From positions 124,001 to 188,000 of the forward strand of contig JALHPO010000004.1 of assembly GCA_022842445.1 (NCBI GenBank): DNA of 64,000 bases, in the 5' to 3' direction. The stretch is from Nitrospira sp. (lineage in GTDB: Bacteria; Nitrospirota; Nitrospiria; Nitrospirales; Nitrospiraceae). This document shows positions 36,108-44,762 of the stretch, in pieces (the first letter of the stretch is position 1; each line of letters starts with the position of its first letter). Below the pieces are notes generated by a model, which made no database searches, was not told where the DNA came from, and saw nothing but the letters and a program-made list of their open reading frames with translations. The translations under genes were made by a program, and so were the position numbers.

Positions 36108-36344
36108 GGTCGGGAAAGTGACGACGGAGGTAAAAGCCTCAGCGATGAGAATCTTGGTGGTGCAAAACCACGTAAGGAAGGATCCGTGCACGTGGATGGC
36201 GACGTTGCAGTCCGAACAGCCCGACTTCCTTCACCTAGTCATTAAGAAACTCCCCGGGACCGCGCGACGTCAACATGGCCACCTAAAAAGGCGCCGGGCG
36301 GAGGTTCAACCGGTCGTCACCGACCTGCCAATGCGCCGGACGGC

Positions 36345-36391
36345 CGAGCCGACCGATCATGGCCAGGATTACCAGAACCAGGAAGAATTCC
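36345..36391 (-). pseudogene. Remnant of a DUF3309 gene (C-terminal half)
   Basis: Minus-strand frame EFFLVLVILAMIGRL resembles the end of DUF3309 proteins (compare GLILLVLVILALTGRL at 39199). A stop lies directly upstream and no start is present. It abuts the 3' end of the truncated BON gene. The rest of 36019-36403 shows nothing else I can name. Confidence 0.5.
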
Positions 36392-36403
36392 AGTCACCAA
36401 TCC

Positions 36404-36709
36404 TTAGTTTGCGCCCTGAAACCGGGTAGGCACCACGTTTAGCAGCAATAGCACATGCGCCGCCCGTTTCGCTTGGTCAGAATCGACCTTCCCACGGAGC
36501 ATTGCGACGCCCTTCGTGGTCTCAAGATTGCTCTGCCGCCCTTGGACCAAGGTATCGGCAAAGAGCGGGCTCTTGGTCTTCGACGTCCGCCATGAGTCAC
36601 TGATCGGCGTCTTTTCATCGGCTTTTCCATCGGCGCTGAGTGATCCAGCAATGAATGCCCCGCTGATAACCAGCGCCGTACATAGTGTCAACACATAGAG
36701 GGATGTCAT
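36404..36709 (-). CDS. BON-domain exported protein, C-terminally truncated
   Basis: A 101-residue protein with an N-terminal hydrophobic signal (MTSLYVLTLCTALVISGAFIA) and a BON-domain core: SDSWRTSKTKSPLFADTLVQG, then ETTKGVAMLRGKVDSDQAKRAA. BON domains are about 60 residues and normally continue for another 20 residues after that helix; here the frame ends LLLLNVVPTRFQGAN, so the domain is cut short. BON proteins bind membranes or lipids at the envelope and are induced by osmotic stress. ATG 36709 follows GAAGGAAAC. Element B lies 141 bases upstream. Confidence 0.7.
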   Translation of the reverse strand: MTSLYVLTLCTALVISGAFIAGSLSADGKADEKTPISDSWRTSKTKSPLFADTLVQGRQSNLETTKGVAMLRGKVDSDQAKRAAHVLLLLNVVPTRFQGAN

Positions 36710-36850
36710 GGTCGTTTCCTTCATTCGATGTAGATGTCTGTCCTCAGACAGGTTCTTTGAACTGCATCCAGTTTCTGTTGAGTTGAACTACTTCGTTCAT
36801 GCCTCCCTCCTGGATAGATCATACTTCTCTCAATCTTACCGTTATGAAAC

Positions 36851-36893
36851 AGTATGACTAGAAGACCGAAATAGTTCTGATCCCGATTGCTCA
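36851..36893 (-). promoter_or_regulatory. Bipartite stress-promoter element, instance B
   Basis: Minus-strand reading: TGAGCAATCGGGATC (36893-36879), 19 bases, AGTCATACT (36859-36851). Faces the truncated BON gene starting at 36709. Confidence 0.65.
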
Positions 36894-36927
36894 CTTCGAG
36901 GAGTACAAAATCCACTACGCGTTTGAA

Positions 36928-37638
36928 TCACGGCTGATACAGTGCGCGCGCTTCTTCCTTGGACAGCAGCTCTTTCTGAATTAGCAGCTGAATGAGCTTG
37001 TCGGCAGGGGTCTTGGCAGGAGGCACTGGCACCAAGCGCTCCTTCGGCTTCGATGAGGCAGGCGTCCCTTTCAGTCCATGGACCCGGAAGAACGGTGTGA
37101 ATACGATCAGATAGTCTTTGTTGCGAATCCGCACTGTGACGGGACTGCTTTCCGAGTACGGCGGCAGATCAGACCCGGCCCCGCGAGGGACGCGAAAATA
37201 GGGTTTACCCTCGTCTGTTTCACCGTCCTGCCCCAGAATCTCCATGCGACTCAGGTTCGATTCGCTCGTTCCTGACGTCATGTCGTCGCCCCCAATATTG
37301 GTGATCTTATCAAGCACGATCACCAGCGACTCTCCCTCCAACGGGTCGGACGACACGTTCTTCACACTCACATCAAATATGTACTCGCTATTGAAGTTGT
37401 CGCGGCCCTTGAGCGTGATCACGGCCTGAGCTGCTCTGTCGGTCAGATCAGGCAGTTGGTCCACTACCCCGCCGGCAAAGATCTGTGCGGGACACACCGT
37501 ACTCGCCCCGAGGCACATGAGTGCGCACCATACTCCGACACGGTGCTGCGCAATAGGTCGACATTGGGGGCGAGACAAATCCTTCCCCTGCGCCGAGGCC
37601 TGCAGACGAAAGATCCAGCCATGCTTGTTAGTTCCCAT
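36928..37638 (-). CDS. Exported hypothetical protein
   Basis: A 236-residue protein, start taken as ATG 37638; the frame is open to 37683. A hydrophobic segment RVGVWCALMCLGASTVCPAQ after about 30 charged residues would be a signal sequence, so the true start may lie closer to it. The mature part is beta-rich (VITLKGRDNFNSEYIFDVSVKNVSSDPLEG), like an immunoglobulin-fold adhesive or accessory domain. The C-terminus KTPADKLIQLLIQKELLSKEEARAL is a short helix pair of the sort that ends many outer-membrane porin-like proteins. Function unknown. A degenerate element precedes it at about 37715-37757. Confidence 0.6.
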   Translation of the reverse strand: MGTNKHGWIFRLQASAQGKDLSRPQCRPIAQHRVGVWCALMCLGASTVCPAQIFAGGVVDQLPDLTDRAAQAVITLKGRDNFNSEYIFDVSVKNVSSDPLEGESLVIVLDKITNIGGDDMTSGTSESNLSRMEILGQDGETDEGKPYFRVPRGAGSDLPPYSESSPVTVRIRNKDYLIVFTPFFRVHGLKGTPASSKPKERLVPVPPAKTPADKLIQLLIQKELLSKEEARALYQP

Positions 37639-37714
37639 GAACGACCCCGCAGGCAGAAGAACCCGCTCCGGCAGGCATGTCACATGCGATTTTCCATCGG
37701 CTCACAGTGAGACT

Positions 37715-37757
37715 GTGAATGAACATCCGTCTATTCACAGTCGCTCACCATTGCTTA
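37715..37757 (-). promoter_or_regulatory. Degenerate bipartite element, instance K
   Basis: Minus-strand reading TAAGCAATGGTGAGC (37757-37743), followed at about the right distance by TTCATTCAC. The first block is well kept (12 of 15) and the second weak. Confidence 0.35.
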
Positions 37758-37893
37758 CCGCTTTGCCCCTACTAGCCAGGGCTTTCTCAGATGACGGCTC
37801 TTCAACCGCACGCCTTCTTGGCCGCTCTGCCGCAGAACATGCCACAGACCGATGCAATCCCCCCCTGCACGCAGGAAGGACAGTGCAACCGGA

Positions 37894-39066
37894 TTAGTAA
37901 TATAGATGTACGCCGACTCCGATCCATTCCGTATTTCTGGTGTAAAATTGTCCGTTGGGCGAGGGCCCGCTGAAATACTCCGCCAGCAGTTGCAACTTAC
38001 GGGTTCCGATACGAGCTTCTTCGAACTGCAGCCCCGCCATTACGGAACTAGCGATCCGCCAATTACTCCGCTCATTGGCCTGGAAATCTGCATAGGCCAC
38101 CGGGCGGATCTTGCCATCCCACAAGGTCCATGGGCTCGCGAGTTCAGCTCCCCCCTGGCTCGCGCCGCGCTTCAAATCGCTTGGGTCACGCCCTACCAAG
38201 ATGCCCCCGCCACCATAAATCCTGAACCAGGAGGTCAGATCATAGGACAGTTTTAAATCGACCTGCTCGAAACTTAAGTTGATGCGATTGATTGGCGGGT
38301 TGCTGTTGAGAATGAATTCATCGCCCAAGTGGGAACTCTGATGGTGGATGCGCAGATAGCCTGAAAACGCCCCGCTCCGGTAACTGGTGAGCAGCCCGGC
38401 GATATAGTCGGCGTTGACGAGGTCTTTCGATCCGGATGGAGCGTTCATATTGAAGGCGCTGAAAACGCCTGCCTGCAGTGCGATTTCCCATTGGCCATTG
38501 AACGGGGCGGCGTTCCGGTAGATTGCAAACGTTTCACCAAAATTGGCCGAGCCGGTATTCCTCGGCTCCTGGCCCAATGACACTTGACGGTATGCCACGG
38601 AGAAATGCGGCCAACGTGGGTCGGCATGGAACGGAGCCATAAGAAGACCGCTAGGAAGGAAGTTCGACTCGGGCTTAGGAATCGTTTGCTGGATAACCGC
38701 CTGCGGCGGGCCCTCCGGAACAACGGCAAGCCCAGCCTCTTCTCGGACTTCCGCACGCACGACGCCGGGAATCTTTTCCAGTGCCGTGAGAATTTTCTCT
38801 CGGTCAGTTTTGCCGAGCGAATTGGTCGTTACGACCACCACTCCCTCGTGCACCTGAAGAACCGCTCCAGTCACATTGAATTCGTGCTGGAGCACGGCGG
38901 CGGCATACCCGGCGATGTAGGAATCGTCAGCCGCGATCGTGCCCGACACGATCCCGATGACCAGACAGGATACGAACACCACGCCCCTTGCCGCAATCCT
39001 CGCGCGGTTCCAAACGGATGTACGGTTGACGGACATAGAATCTTTGTCGCTCAGCGATTCAGCCAT
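37894..39066 (-). CDS. BON plus DUF1207-type outer-membrane beta-barrel protein
   Basis: A 390-residue protein. Residues 26-46 (ARGVVFVSCLVIGIVSGTIA) are a signal peptide, and residues about 50-110 resemble a BON domain (AAAVLQHEFNVTGAVLQVHEGVVVVTTNSLG ... REKILTALEKIPGVVRAEV). The rest matches DUF1207: FLPSGLLMAPFHADPRWPHFS, then alternating aromatic beta-strands ending in WIGVGVHLYY, a typical outer-membrane C-terminus. DUF1207 proteins are barrel proteins of unknown function. ATG 39066 follows GGAGACCGAGTA. DUF3309 is 130 bases upstream, YtxH beyond it; the three may be co-transcribed. Confidence 0.7.
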   Translation of the reverse strand: MAESLSDKDSMSVNRTSVWNRARIAARGVVFVSCLVIGIVSGTIAADDSYIAGYAAAVLQHEFNVTGAVLQVHEGVVVVTTNSLGKTDREKILTALEKIPGVVRAEVREEAGLAVVPEGPPQAVIQQTIPKPESNFLPSGLLMAPFHADPRWPHFSVAYRQVSLGQEPRNTGSANFGETFAIYRNAAPFNGQWEIALQAGVFSAFNMNAPSGSKDLVNADYIAGLLTSYRSGAFSGYLRIHHQSSHLGDEFILNSNPPINRINLSFEQVDLKLSYDLTSWFRIYGGGGILVGRDPSDLKRGASQGGAELASPWTLWDGKIRPVAYADFQANERSNWRIASSVMAGLQFEEARIGTRKLQLLAEYFSGPSPNGQFYTRNTEWIGVGVHLYY

Positions 39067-39198
39067 TACTCGGTCTCCTCACGCGACGGAAGCAGGATTC
39101 CTGCTGGACGGAATGGAGATCCGGACCTGTGCGTCCGGCAATGGCTCTATACTGGCGCCGCCATCCGTTATCACCCGCTCAGCTGCGTACGCCGGGGG

Positions 39199-39351
39199 TC
39201 AGAGCCGACCCGTCAGGGCCAGGATGACTAGAACCAAGAGAATCAAACCTACCCCGCCGCTTGGGCCGTACCCCCACTTCGCGCTGTGCGGCCAGGTTGG
39301 TAATACTCCCACGAGCATTAACAACAGTATGACTATCAGAATGGTACTCAT
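39199..39351 (-). CDS. DUF3309 small membrane protein (50 aa), second copy
   Basis: A 50-residue hydrophobic protein, MSTILIVILLLMLVGVLPTW, then PHSAKWGYGPSGGVGLILLV, then a second helix ending TGRL. It has the same WPHS..WGY.PSGG signature as the gene at 35565, so these are paralogues in one region. Start ATG 39351. Probably a two-helix inner-membrane protein; function unknown. It lies between YtxH and the BON-DUF1207 gene. Confidence 0.82.
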   Translation of the reverse strand: MSTILIVILLLMLVGVLPTWPHSAKWGYGPSGGVGLILLVLVILALTGRL

Positions 39352-39408
39352 CTTGTTTCTCCTTGCTCGCACGTTTCCGCACGTGCGATCACTTTGTCAG
39401 TATTCACT

Positions 39409-39735
39409 TCACTGGCATGCATCCTTGTCACGGGACAATCGCTCACGTTCTCTATGCATGGCCGCGCGGCCGGCTTCGACCGCCGCGGTCAGGACCGCCT
39501 GCTTGTCTTCGATGAATTCGCGTCCCTTGTCCATGGCCTGATCGACAACCTCGCCGGCTTTGTCAGCCAGTTCATGAACGCCCTCTTCGGCTCGTCGCGC
39601 ATACCCTCGCAACTGCTCCTGCGATTGACGACCAGATTGCGGTGCCAGCAACAACGCCGCCACAGCTCCCAATAACCCTCCCGTCAGAAACGCCAATCCC
39701 GCCGCCCCTACTGAGCACCCTCTGGTATCTGCCAT
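39409..39735 (-). CDS. YtxH-like stress protein, copy 1 (108 aa)
   Basis: A 108-residue protein of the YtxH/gas-vesicle-like stress family: one membrane segment VGAAGLAFLTGGLLGAVAALLLAP, then a long charged amphipathic helix with QSGRQSQEQLRGYARRAEEG and VDQAMDKGREFIEDKQAV. ATG 39735 is chosen because AAGGAAGG stands just upstream. About 58 consecutive residues are identical to the gene at 40840, and the DNA is almost as similar, so the duplication is recent. The first block of the bipartite element (instance C) lies 130 bases upstream. Confidence 0.85.
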   Translation of the reverse strand: MADTRGCSVGAAGLAFLTGGLLGAVAALLLAPQSGRQSQEQLRGYARRAEEGVHELADKAGEVVDQAMDKGREFIEDKQAVLTAAVEAGRAAMHRERERLSRDKDACQ

Positions 39736-39867
39736 TGAGTAACCTTCCTTTTCCATTGACCATCCCTCCAAGAGAGTGGGAATCCGTTTCACAATCAAAT
39801 CCACATACTACGAAAGACGACGAACCCGTACCGATGTCAAAACTAGCAGCTATCGCGTTGGAGATCT

Positions 39868-39882
39868 GGTCACAATCGCTCA
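39868..39882 (-). promoter_or_regulatory. Bipartite element, instance C (first block only)
   Basis: TGAGCGATTGTGACC on the minus strand, one base off consensus. The expected second block at 39840-39848 is poor. Lies upstream of YtxH copy 1. The stretch 39883-40149 holds nothing else recognised. Confidence 0.5.
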
Positions 39883-40149
39883 CGTTGGAAAATGAACGTG
39901 GGTGAATCGAACAGGTGCAGTCGTTTCTACTGGCTCCACGTTACGACGCCGAAGCGGAGAAGGCGGCCACACTTTCACTTCGCCAGACAGTCGCCCACGC
40001 GCCGCTGATAGGAAGAACAATCCAGTGACGGTCCTGTCACCGGATCAAGCAGTTCCGTCCATAGAGTCCTATTTTGGAAAGAGCATAGTCCGATGGAAAC
40101 TACTCTCGCCAATCAACAGGGGAAATAGACCGTGACAACCAGTGGTTGC

Positions 40150-40683
40150 CTAGGGCAACGTATACGTCAGGTTTGGCCAGACCGCATATCCAATCGCTTG
40201 ACCATTTTTCCCGTCCTGCAACTCGAAGACGATACTGGTCTGAAACGGAGTGGCTCCTGACATTCCGTTGAATCCACCGGTCCCGCCCGTAAACGTGAAC
40301 TCGCCCGTACACTCTTTCACATTTCCAGTGCACTTCCAGTGGGCATATCCGACGTCCTTGCCTTCATGTGCCACGACCGTGCAGAGGCCTTCTATCGCCT
40401 GATAATCTTTGTTTCTGTTGAGATTCACACGGATCGGGCACGTCAGTCTTGAGGAGTGGACAATCATCTTGGCTCCGTCTTTATGACGGGAGATCAGGAC
40501 TCCTTTCACAATTCCATTGACGACCTGTTCTCCATTTCCAAGCTCCATGAACTCGCCGGTTCCGATCCAACTCGAACTGGAATCTCCGGCTTCAACAGTC
40601 TTGGCATAAGCGATCGAATCGTGGATTGCTGCCACGGACCCACCTAGAACAGTTACAAAGAGGAAACAAGAAGCGATTCGCAT
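40150..40683 (-). CDS. Exported beta-barrel-like hypothetical protein
   Basis: A 177-residue protein with a signal peptide (MRIASCFLFVTVLGGSVAAI ... cleavage near AYA). The mature part contains CTGNVKECTGEFTFTGGTGGFNGMSG; the turn FTGGTGxFxGxxG is seen in allene-oxide-cyclase-like and other small secreted barrels, with four cysteines that could pair. Exact family unknown. ATG 40683 follows AAAGGAGATCGC. It sits between the two YtxH copies. Confidence 0.65.
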   Translation of the reverse strand: MRIASCFLFVTVLGGSVAAIHDSIAYAKTVEAGDSSSSWIGTGEFMELGNGEQVVNGIVKGVLISRHKDGAKMIVHSSRLTCPIRVNLNRNKDYQAIEGLCTVVAHEGKDVGYAHWKCTGNVKECTGEFTFTGGTGGFNGMSGATPFQTSIVFELQDGKNGQAIGYAVWPNLTYTLP

Positions 40684-40839
40684 GCGATCTCCTTTCGATC
40701 CGGGCCTGGCGCCATCCGGTGGGCCGATCCCGCCACCGACGAGTCAGGCCTTGAATGTTGCGTTCATGGTTATCGTGATGGGCATGAGCGTGTTTTGATG
40801 TGATTCACGGGTGCGCTTGCTGTCGCTAGACCGGTACAT

Positions 40840-41160
40840 TCACAGCTTCGTCTCCTTGGACAATCGCGCACGTTCCCTATGCATGGCCGTACGGCCGGCT
40901 TCGACCGCCTCGATGAGGACCGCCTGCTTGTCTTTGATGAACTCGCGTCCCTTGTCCATGGCTTGGTCGACAACCTCGCCGGCTTTGTCGGCCAGCTCAT
41001 GAACGCCCTCTTCGGCTCGACGCGCATACCCTCGCAACTGCTCCTGCGACTGACGACCAGATTGCGGTGCCAGCAACAACGCCGCCACGGCTCCCAGTAA
41101 CCCTCCGGTCACAAATGCCAACCCCACCGCTCCCAATGAGCACCCTCCGTTATCTGCCAT
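40840..41160 (-). CDS. YtxH-like stress protein, copy 2 (106 aa)
   Basis: A 106-residue YtxH-type protein, nearly identical through its middle to the gene at 39409 (from TGGLLGAVAALLLAPQSGRQ through REFI). It has one membrane segment then an amphipathic, charged helix. ATG 41160 is preceded by AAAGGAGGAACGCGC and lies inside the last codons of the DUF948 gene, so the two are translationally coupled. Only the last ten residues differ strongly between the copies. Confidence 0.85.
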   Translation of the reverse strand: MADNGGCSLGAVGLAFVTGGLLGAVAALLLAPQSGRQSQEQLRGYARRAEEGVHELADKAGEVVDQAMDKGREFIKDKQAVLIEAVEAGRTAMHRERARLSKETKL

Positions 41161-41575
41161 TGCGCGTTCCTCCTTTTCCATTAACCAACTCTCCCTCTTG
41201 ACTAATCTGTGTCTTGACGACGGCCTTCGTGGCTCTGAACCCCGCCGCCATGCTGACCAGTGTGATCAGCAGTGACCGGCCCCCGCCCCGGACAGTCTCC
41301 TGAACCCGTTGGATAGTGTCACCCACCGCTCCTGCCGCATGCAGCAACACTGCCGCATGCTCCACCCCACCCCGCGCATGTTCGATGAGCGAGTTCAAGT
41401 TCCCGGTCGCCGCCCGTATTTCCTGAAGCAACAATGGCACCTCGATGTTTAGGCCGGCCAGCAGGCGTTCCGATTCCGCCACCGGCTTCCTAAGCTGAAT
41501 CAAGAGTGGAATCAGCATGCCGACCAGCACCGCAAACGCGACAGCCCCCACACACAGCGCGATCTCACCAATCAT
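41150..41575 (-). CDS. DUF948-family membrane protein
   Basis: A 141-residue protein with an N-terminal transmembrane helix (MIGEIALCVGAVAFAVLVGMLIPLLIQL) followed by a long helical, probably coiled-coil region and a hydrophobic patch GRSLLITLVSMAAGF. The arrangement is that of DUF948 proteins, small general-stress membrane proteins of unknown function that often occur next to YtxH genes, as here. The YtxH start is within its 3' end. Confidence 0.75.
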   Translation of the reverse strand: MIGEIALCVGAVAFAVLVGMLIPLLIQLRKPVAESERLLAGLNIEVPLLLQEIRAATGNLNSLIEHARGGVEHAAVLLHAAGAVGDTIQRVQETVRGGGRSLLITLVSMAAGFRATKAVVKTQISQEGELVNGKGGTRNGR

Positions 41576-41632
41576 AAAGCTCCCCTACCTCCACCAAGCT
41601 CTCGCTAGACCAACCGGTCTTCCACGCGCGTT

Positions 41633-41716
41633 TTATCGAATCACCCCAAAGACCCAGAGGAGAACGATCAAGGTGAACGGCGCGCCCAGCAGCCAAAGAA
41701 TGAACCCTTTTCCCAT
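41633..41716 (-). CDS. 27-residue membrane microprotein, copy A
   Basis: A tiny open frame, MGKGFILWLLGAPFTLIVLL then WVFGVIR. A conserved copy with the same length and sequence pattern follows the second ferritin at 48971, which is strong evidence that it is a real gene. It is one hydrophobic helix with a lysine near the start and an arginine at the end; the role is unknown. It is downstream of the ferritin-like gene (52-base gap) and upstream of DUF948. Confidence 0.7.
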   Translation of the reverse strand: MGKGFILWLLGAPFTLIVLLWVFGVIR

Positions 41717-41768
41717 GAGATACCCTCCTTTACTCTGCAGATTCACAATCCCGACCGCGACTACCCGC

Positions 41769-42380
41769 TTACGAGCCCAGCTCCTTCAGGAGACTGGACA
41801 GGTCCTCCGCATGCTCTTCCTCTTGCGCAAGAATCCCCTCCAGTATCTTACAAGTCGTGGGATCATCAGTCCCGACATAGGTGACCATTTCCCGATAACT
41901 GTCGATCGCAATCCGTTCGGCAACCAGGTCTTCCGTAATCATCCCCACCAATGAGTCTCCTTCGACATATTCTGAATGGCTCCGGCTCAGCATCCCTTCA
42001 GGAGAGAGGTTCGGTTCTCCCCCAAGTTGAACGATGCGTTCGGCCAATTGATCGGCATGAGTCTGTTCCTCAATGACATGCTGCAGAAACTCGGCTTTTA
42101 CGCCAAGAGAATTGATCCCGCTGGCCATGAAATAATGACGCTTGTAGCGCAGGACGCAGACGATTTCCGTGGCGAGAGCTTCATTCAGCAGCTTGATCAC
42201 CGTCACCACTTTGGCCTTGTAGCCCGCTGTCATGGCGCCCTCTGCAATTCCTTGCCGCGCCCGGGCTCGGAGCGTCTTCACATCGGTCAGGCCGATGGCT
42301 TCTTGGATGATGCCTTCCTGGCGGGTCGGGCGAGGCCCTGTTGCTCCGGGTTGCACCTTCGTGGGCGTGGTTTCTTTCAC
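41769..42380 (-). CDS. Ferritin-like (bacterioferritin-type) protein, copy A
   Basis: A 203-residue protein whose residues 60-200 form a four-helix ferritin fold: LNEALATEIVCVLRYKRHYF, EEQTHADQLAERI, EDLVAERIAIDSYREM and ILAQEEEHAEDLSSLL. The repeated E...ExxH pattern supplies a di-iron centre, as in bacterioferritin and rubrerythrin relatives. Function: iron storage or peroxide removal. The N-terminal 40 residues are extra. It starts with GTG 42380 behind GAGGAGGAAATT. A paralogue is at 49079. It lies 68 bases downstream of superoxide dismutase, so peroxide made by SOD could be used here. Confidence 0.85.
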   Translation of the reverse strand: MKETTPTKVQPGATGPRPTRQEGIIQEAIGLTDVKTLRARARQGIAEGAMTAGYKAKVVTVIKLLNEALATEIVCVLRYKRHYFMASGINSLGVKAEFLQHVIEEQTHADQLAERIVQLGGEPNLSPEGMLSRSHSEYVEGDSLVGMITEDLVAERIAIDSYREMVTYVGTDDPTTCKILEGILAQEEEHAEDLSSLLKELGS

Positions 42381-42448
42381 AATTTCCTCCTCTCGGGAAG
42401 TTCCCCCGTTTCAGTTTTGTCCAACAGTGATCGCTCAAGGCATTCCGG

Positions 42449-43090
42449 TCATCCTCGGGCTGTTTTCAGCAAAGCAGGCTCACCGAGTTGCAGCCGCTGC
42501 TCCACTGATTTCCAATCGATGTTGGCAAAGAACGCCTCGATGTAAGCGGCTCTCTCTGACGGCTTGTAGTCGAGGAGATAGGCGTGTTCCCACACATCCA
42601 TGACCAGGACCGGAACGAACCCCGCTACATGTCCATGTTCATGCAGACTGATCCAATGATTGGAAAGTCTGCCGCTGTGTGGGTTCACACAACAAACAGC
42701 CCAACCTACTCCTCGCATTTTCCCTATACTGGAGAAGTCCAATTTCCACATGTCATAGGTACCGAAACTGTCTTCTGCGGCTTCCACAAAAGCGGAGCCT
42801 TTCGCAGGCGTCATGGCTGGGCTTTTAGCCAGATTCCCAAAATAATATTCGTGCAAGACCATCCCGTTGTATTCAAACCCTAAGCGTCGTGTCAGTTCCG
42901 AATAGGCAGGGGTCTCCTCATAATCAATTCGTCCATCCTTAAGCATCGCGTCAATCTGAATCGTGAGCTGGTTCGCAGCCTTCACATACCCCTCATACAG
43001 GGTGAGATGCATCTCGAGCGTTCGATCAGAAATCCCGACCAGCCCGTGTAAATCGAACGCCTTAACATCACAGGAGTCTCCGTTTTTCAT
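42449..43090 (-). CDS. Fe/Mn superoxide dismutase
   Basis: A 213-residue SOD. Metal ligands are in place: His28 (EMHLTLYEGYV), His80 (MVLHEYYFGNL), Asp165 and His169 (VMDVWEHAYLLDY). It converts superoxide to peroxide and oxygen. The WAVCC block and the HISLHEHGH stretch are less standard than in E. coli SodB, so it belongs to a divergent branch. Start ATG 43090. A broken copy of its first codons is found at 49790 before the second ferritin gene. Confidence 0.88.
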   Translation of the reverse strand: MKNGDSCDVKAFDLHGLVGISDRTLEMHLTLYEGYVKAANQLTIQIDAMLKDGRIDYEETPAYSELTRRLGFEYNGMVLHEYYFGNLAKSPAMTPAKGSAFVEAAEDSFGTYDMWKLDFSSIGKMRGVGWAVCCVNPHSGRLSNHWISLHEHGHVAGFVPVLVMDVWEHAYLLDYKPSERAAYIEAFFANIDWKSVEQRLQLGEPALLKTARG

Positions 43091-43187
43091 GCGTCACCTC
43101 TGCGTTCCATTGATGGTCCAGAAGGATCCGTCATTTCATTCTCTGCTGCCCCTATCGCCACAATTGACCGCCCTCTCCCTGCCGGCA

Positions 43188-44630
43188 TCAGAGCACACGT
43201 AGAAATGCCACCAGATCTTGCTTCTCTTCCGCCGCCAACTGAGTCCCTAACACAAGATTGAAGAACTCGACCGCATCCTCTAAGGTCAATAACCTCCCAT
43301 CATGCAAGTACGGAGGCGAATCCTTGATGCCTCGCAAGGGAAACGTCTTAATGGGGCCATCGGCGCTCGCCATGCGTCCATTGATCATTCTCGGCTTGTA
43401 AAAACGCTCCACCCTCAGGTTGTGCATGGAATTGTCCGTATAATAGGGCGTCTGGTGGCAACCGGCGCATTTCGCTTTACCGAAGAACAGGTCCTGCCCT
43501 CGCTTCTCCGATGCGGTGGCTTTGGCGGCATCCAACTTTCCGTCAATCCCCAGCTTGGGCGCCGGCGGGAAGTCCAGAAGCTCTTGGAACTCCGCCATGA
43601 AGTGCACCTGGCTCCCCCGTTCGAGAATGTTAGCTCCTTTTTTTGTTCCAATCACATGATCGCCGTCGAAGTAGGCACCGCGTTGCTCAAACTCAGTGAA
43701 ATCCTCCACTGTCTTCAGCGCTCTCTGCGAGCCGAACAGCCGCTGAATGTTGAGGCCGCGTAATGTCGGCGTATCAATGCGATGACGAAGCTCCTGCGGG
43801 CGGACATCTCCGGCCAGGTGCGTACTGGCGTTCGTGTGGCCGTTCGCATGACATTCGAAGCAGGTGACGCCACGGCTTGGACGGACAGTACGACGGTCTT
43901 CCGTCTGGTTGAATTGCTGTTGCGGAAACGTCGTAACGAGCAGCCTCAAGCCCTCGAGCTGTTTCGGATTGAGAATCCCATTGAAGAACTCATAATAGTT
44001 GTCGATGGTCACCAACTTGCCCTGGGACACGTCACCGAGATCAGGGCGTGTCGTCAGGTAAAGGGGAGGCGGGAACTCCGGCAACAAATGGGCCGGCAAG
44101 TCGTAGTCCAGATCGAAGCGAGTGAGATCGCGGCCCTCCTGCTTCTGAATCTCTTCGATGTGGAACTGGGGGAACACCATCCCTCCCTCAGGATGGTTGG
44201 GATGCGGAAGCGGAAAGAATCCACCCGGAAGTGCATTTTTGTCCCGGATCTCTTCGGGGCTCATGGCCTGAAGCTTTTCCCAGGTCATGCCCTTCGGAAG
44301 AGCGACTCGTATTCCTTCCTGAATAGGTTTACCGCGGGACATCGTGGCATCTTTGGCCGGGCGGTTTGCGAGGTCGTATCGCTCCTTGAGCAAATCCATC
44401 TGCCGCTTCATAACCTCAGGCTTTGCGGTTTTCATGCGGTCGATCACTGAGGCAATGTCCTCCTGAGGGTCAACGGGAGCATAGCTGGTCCCCTTCCCTT
44501 GCTCTTGTAACCCACGCGGCGAGCCCGGTGTCTTCTCTGTGGCCTTTCCCAAAACAGTCACAGGTGCGGCGGTGAGCGCGGCTCCGACTGCCAGAACAGC
44601 ACAGAGTGAAACCAAATACTGTATCTTCAC
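43188..44630 (-). CDS. Di-heme cytochrome c peroxidase-family protein
   Basis: A 480-residue exported protein with two c-type heme sites, CFECH and CAGCH, and a MauG/CcpA-like C-terminal half. Residues 1-25 (VKIQYLVSLCAVLAVGAALTAAP) are a signal peptide. The C-terminal segment RGIKDSPPYLHDGRLLTLEDAVEFFN is typical of di-heme peroxidases. These reduce hydrogen peroxide with electrons from a small cytochrome, or oxidise other proteins. GTG 44630 behind GAGGAGGGGATC is chosen. The 200-residue region between signal and first heme is longer than in plain CcpA. SOD and the ferritin-like gene follow. Confidence 0.85.
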   Translation of the reverse strand: MKIQYLVSLCAVLAVGAALTAAPVTVLGKATEKTPGSPRGLQEQGKGTSYAPVDPQEDIASVIDRMKTAKPEVMKRQMDLLKERYDLANRPAKDATMSRGKPIQEGIRVALPKGMTWEKLQAMSPEEIRDKNALPGGFFPLPHPNHPEGGMVFPQFHIEEIQKQEGRDLTRFDLDYDLPAHLLPEFPPPLYLTTRPDLGDVSQGKLVTIDNYYEFFNGILNPKQLEGLRLLVTTFPQQQFNQTEDRRTVRPSRGVTCFECHANGHTNASTHLAGDVRPQELRHRIDTPTLRGLNIQRLFGSQRALKTVEDFTEFEQRGAYFDGDHVIGTKKGANILERGSQVHFMAEFQELLDFPPAPKLGIDGKLDAAKATASEKRGQDLFFGKAKCAGCHQTPYYTDNSMHNLRVERFYKPRMINGRMASADGPIKTFPLRGIKDSPPYLHDGRLLTLEDAVEFFNLVLGTQLAAEEKQDLVAFLRVL

Positions 44631-44762
44631 GATCCCCTCCTCGGCCATTGACACCCTCACACGCACTGTCTTGAGGTACTGGCTCAACCGCTCAGATAGA
44701 GTTATCCCCCAAACCCCAGCCGCCAGGTCCGTTCAGAACACAGGACAGCGTTTCTTGATAGC

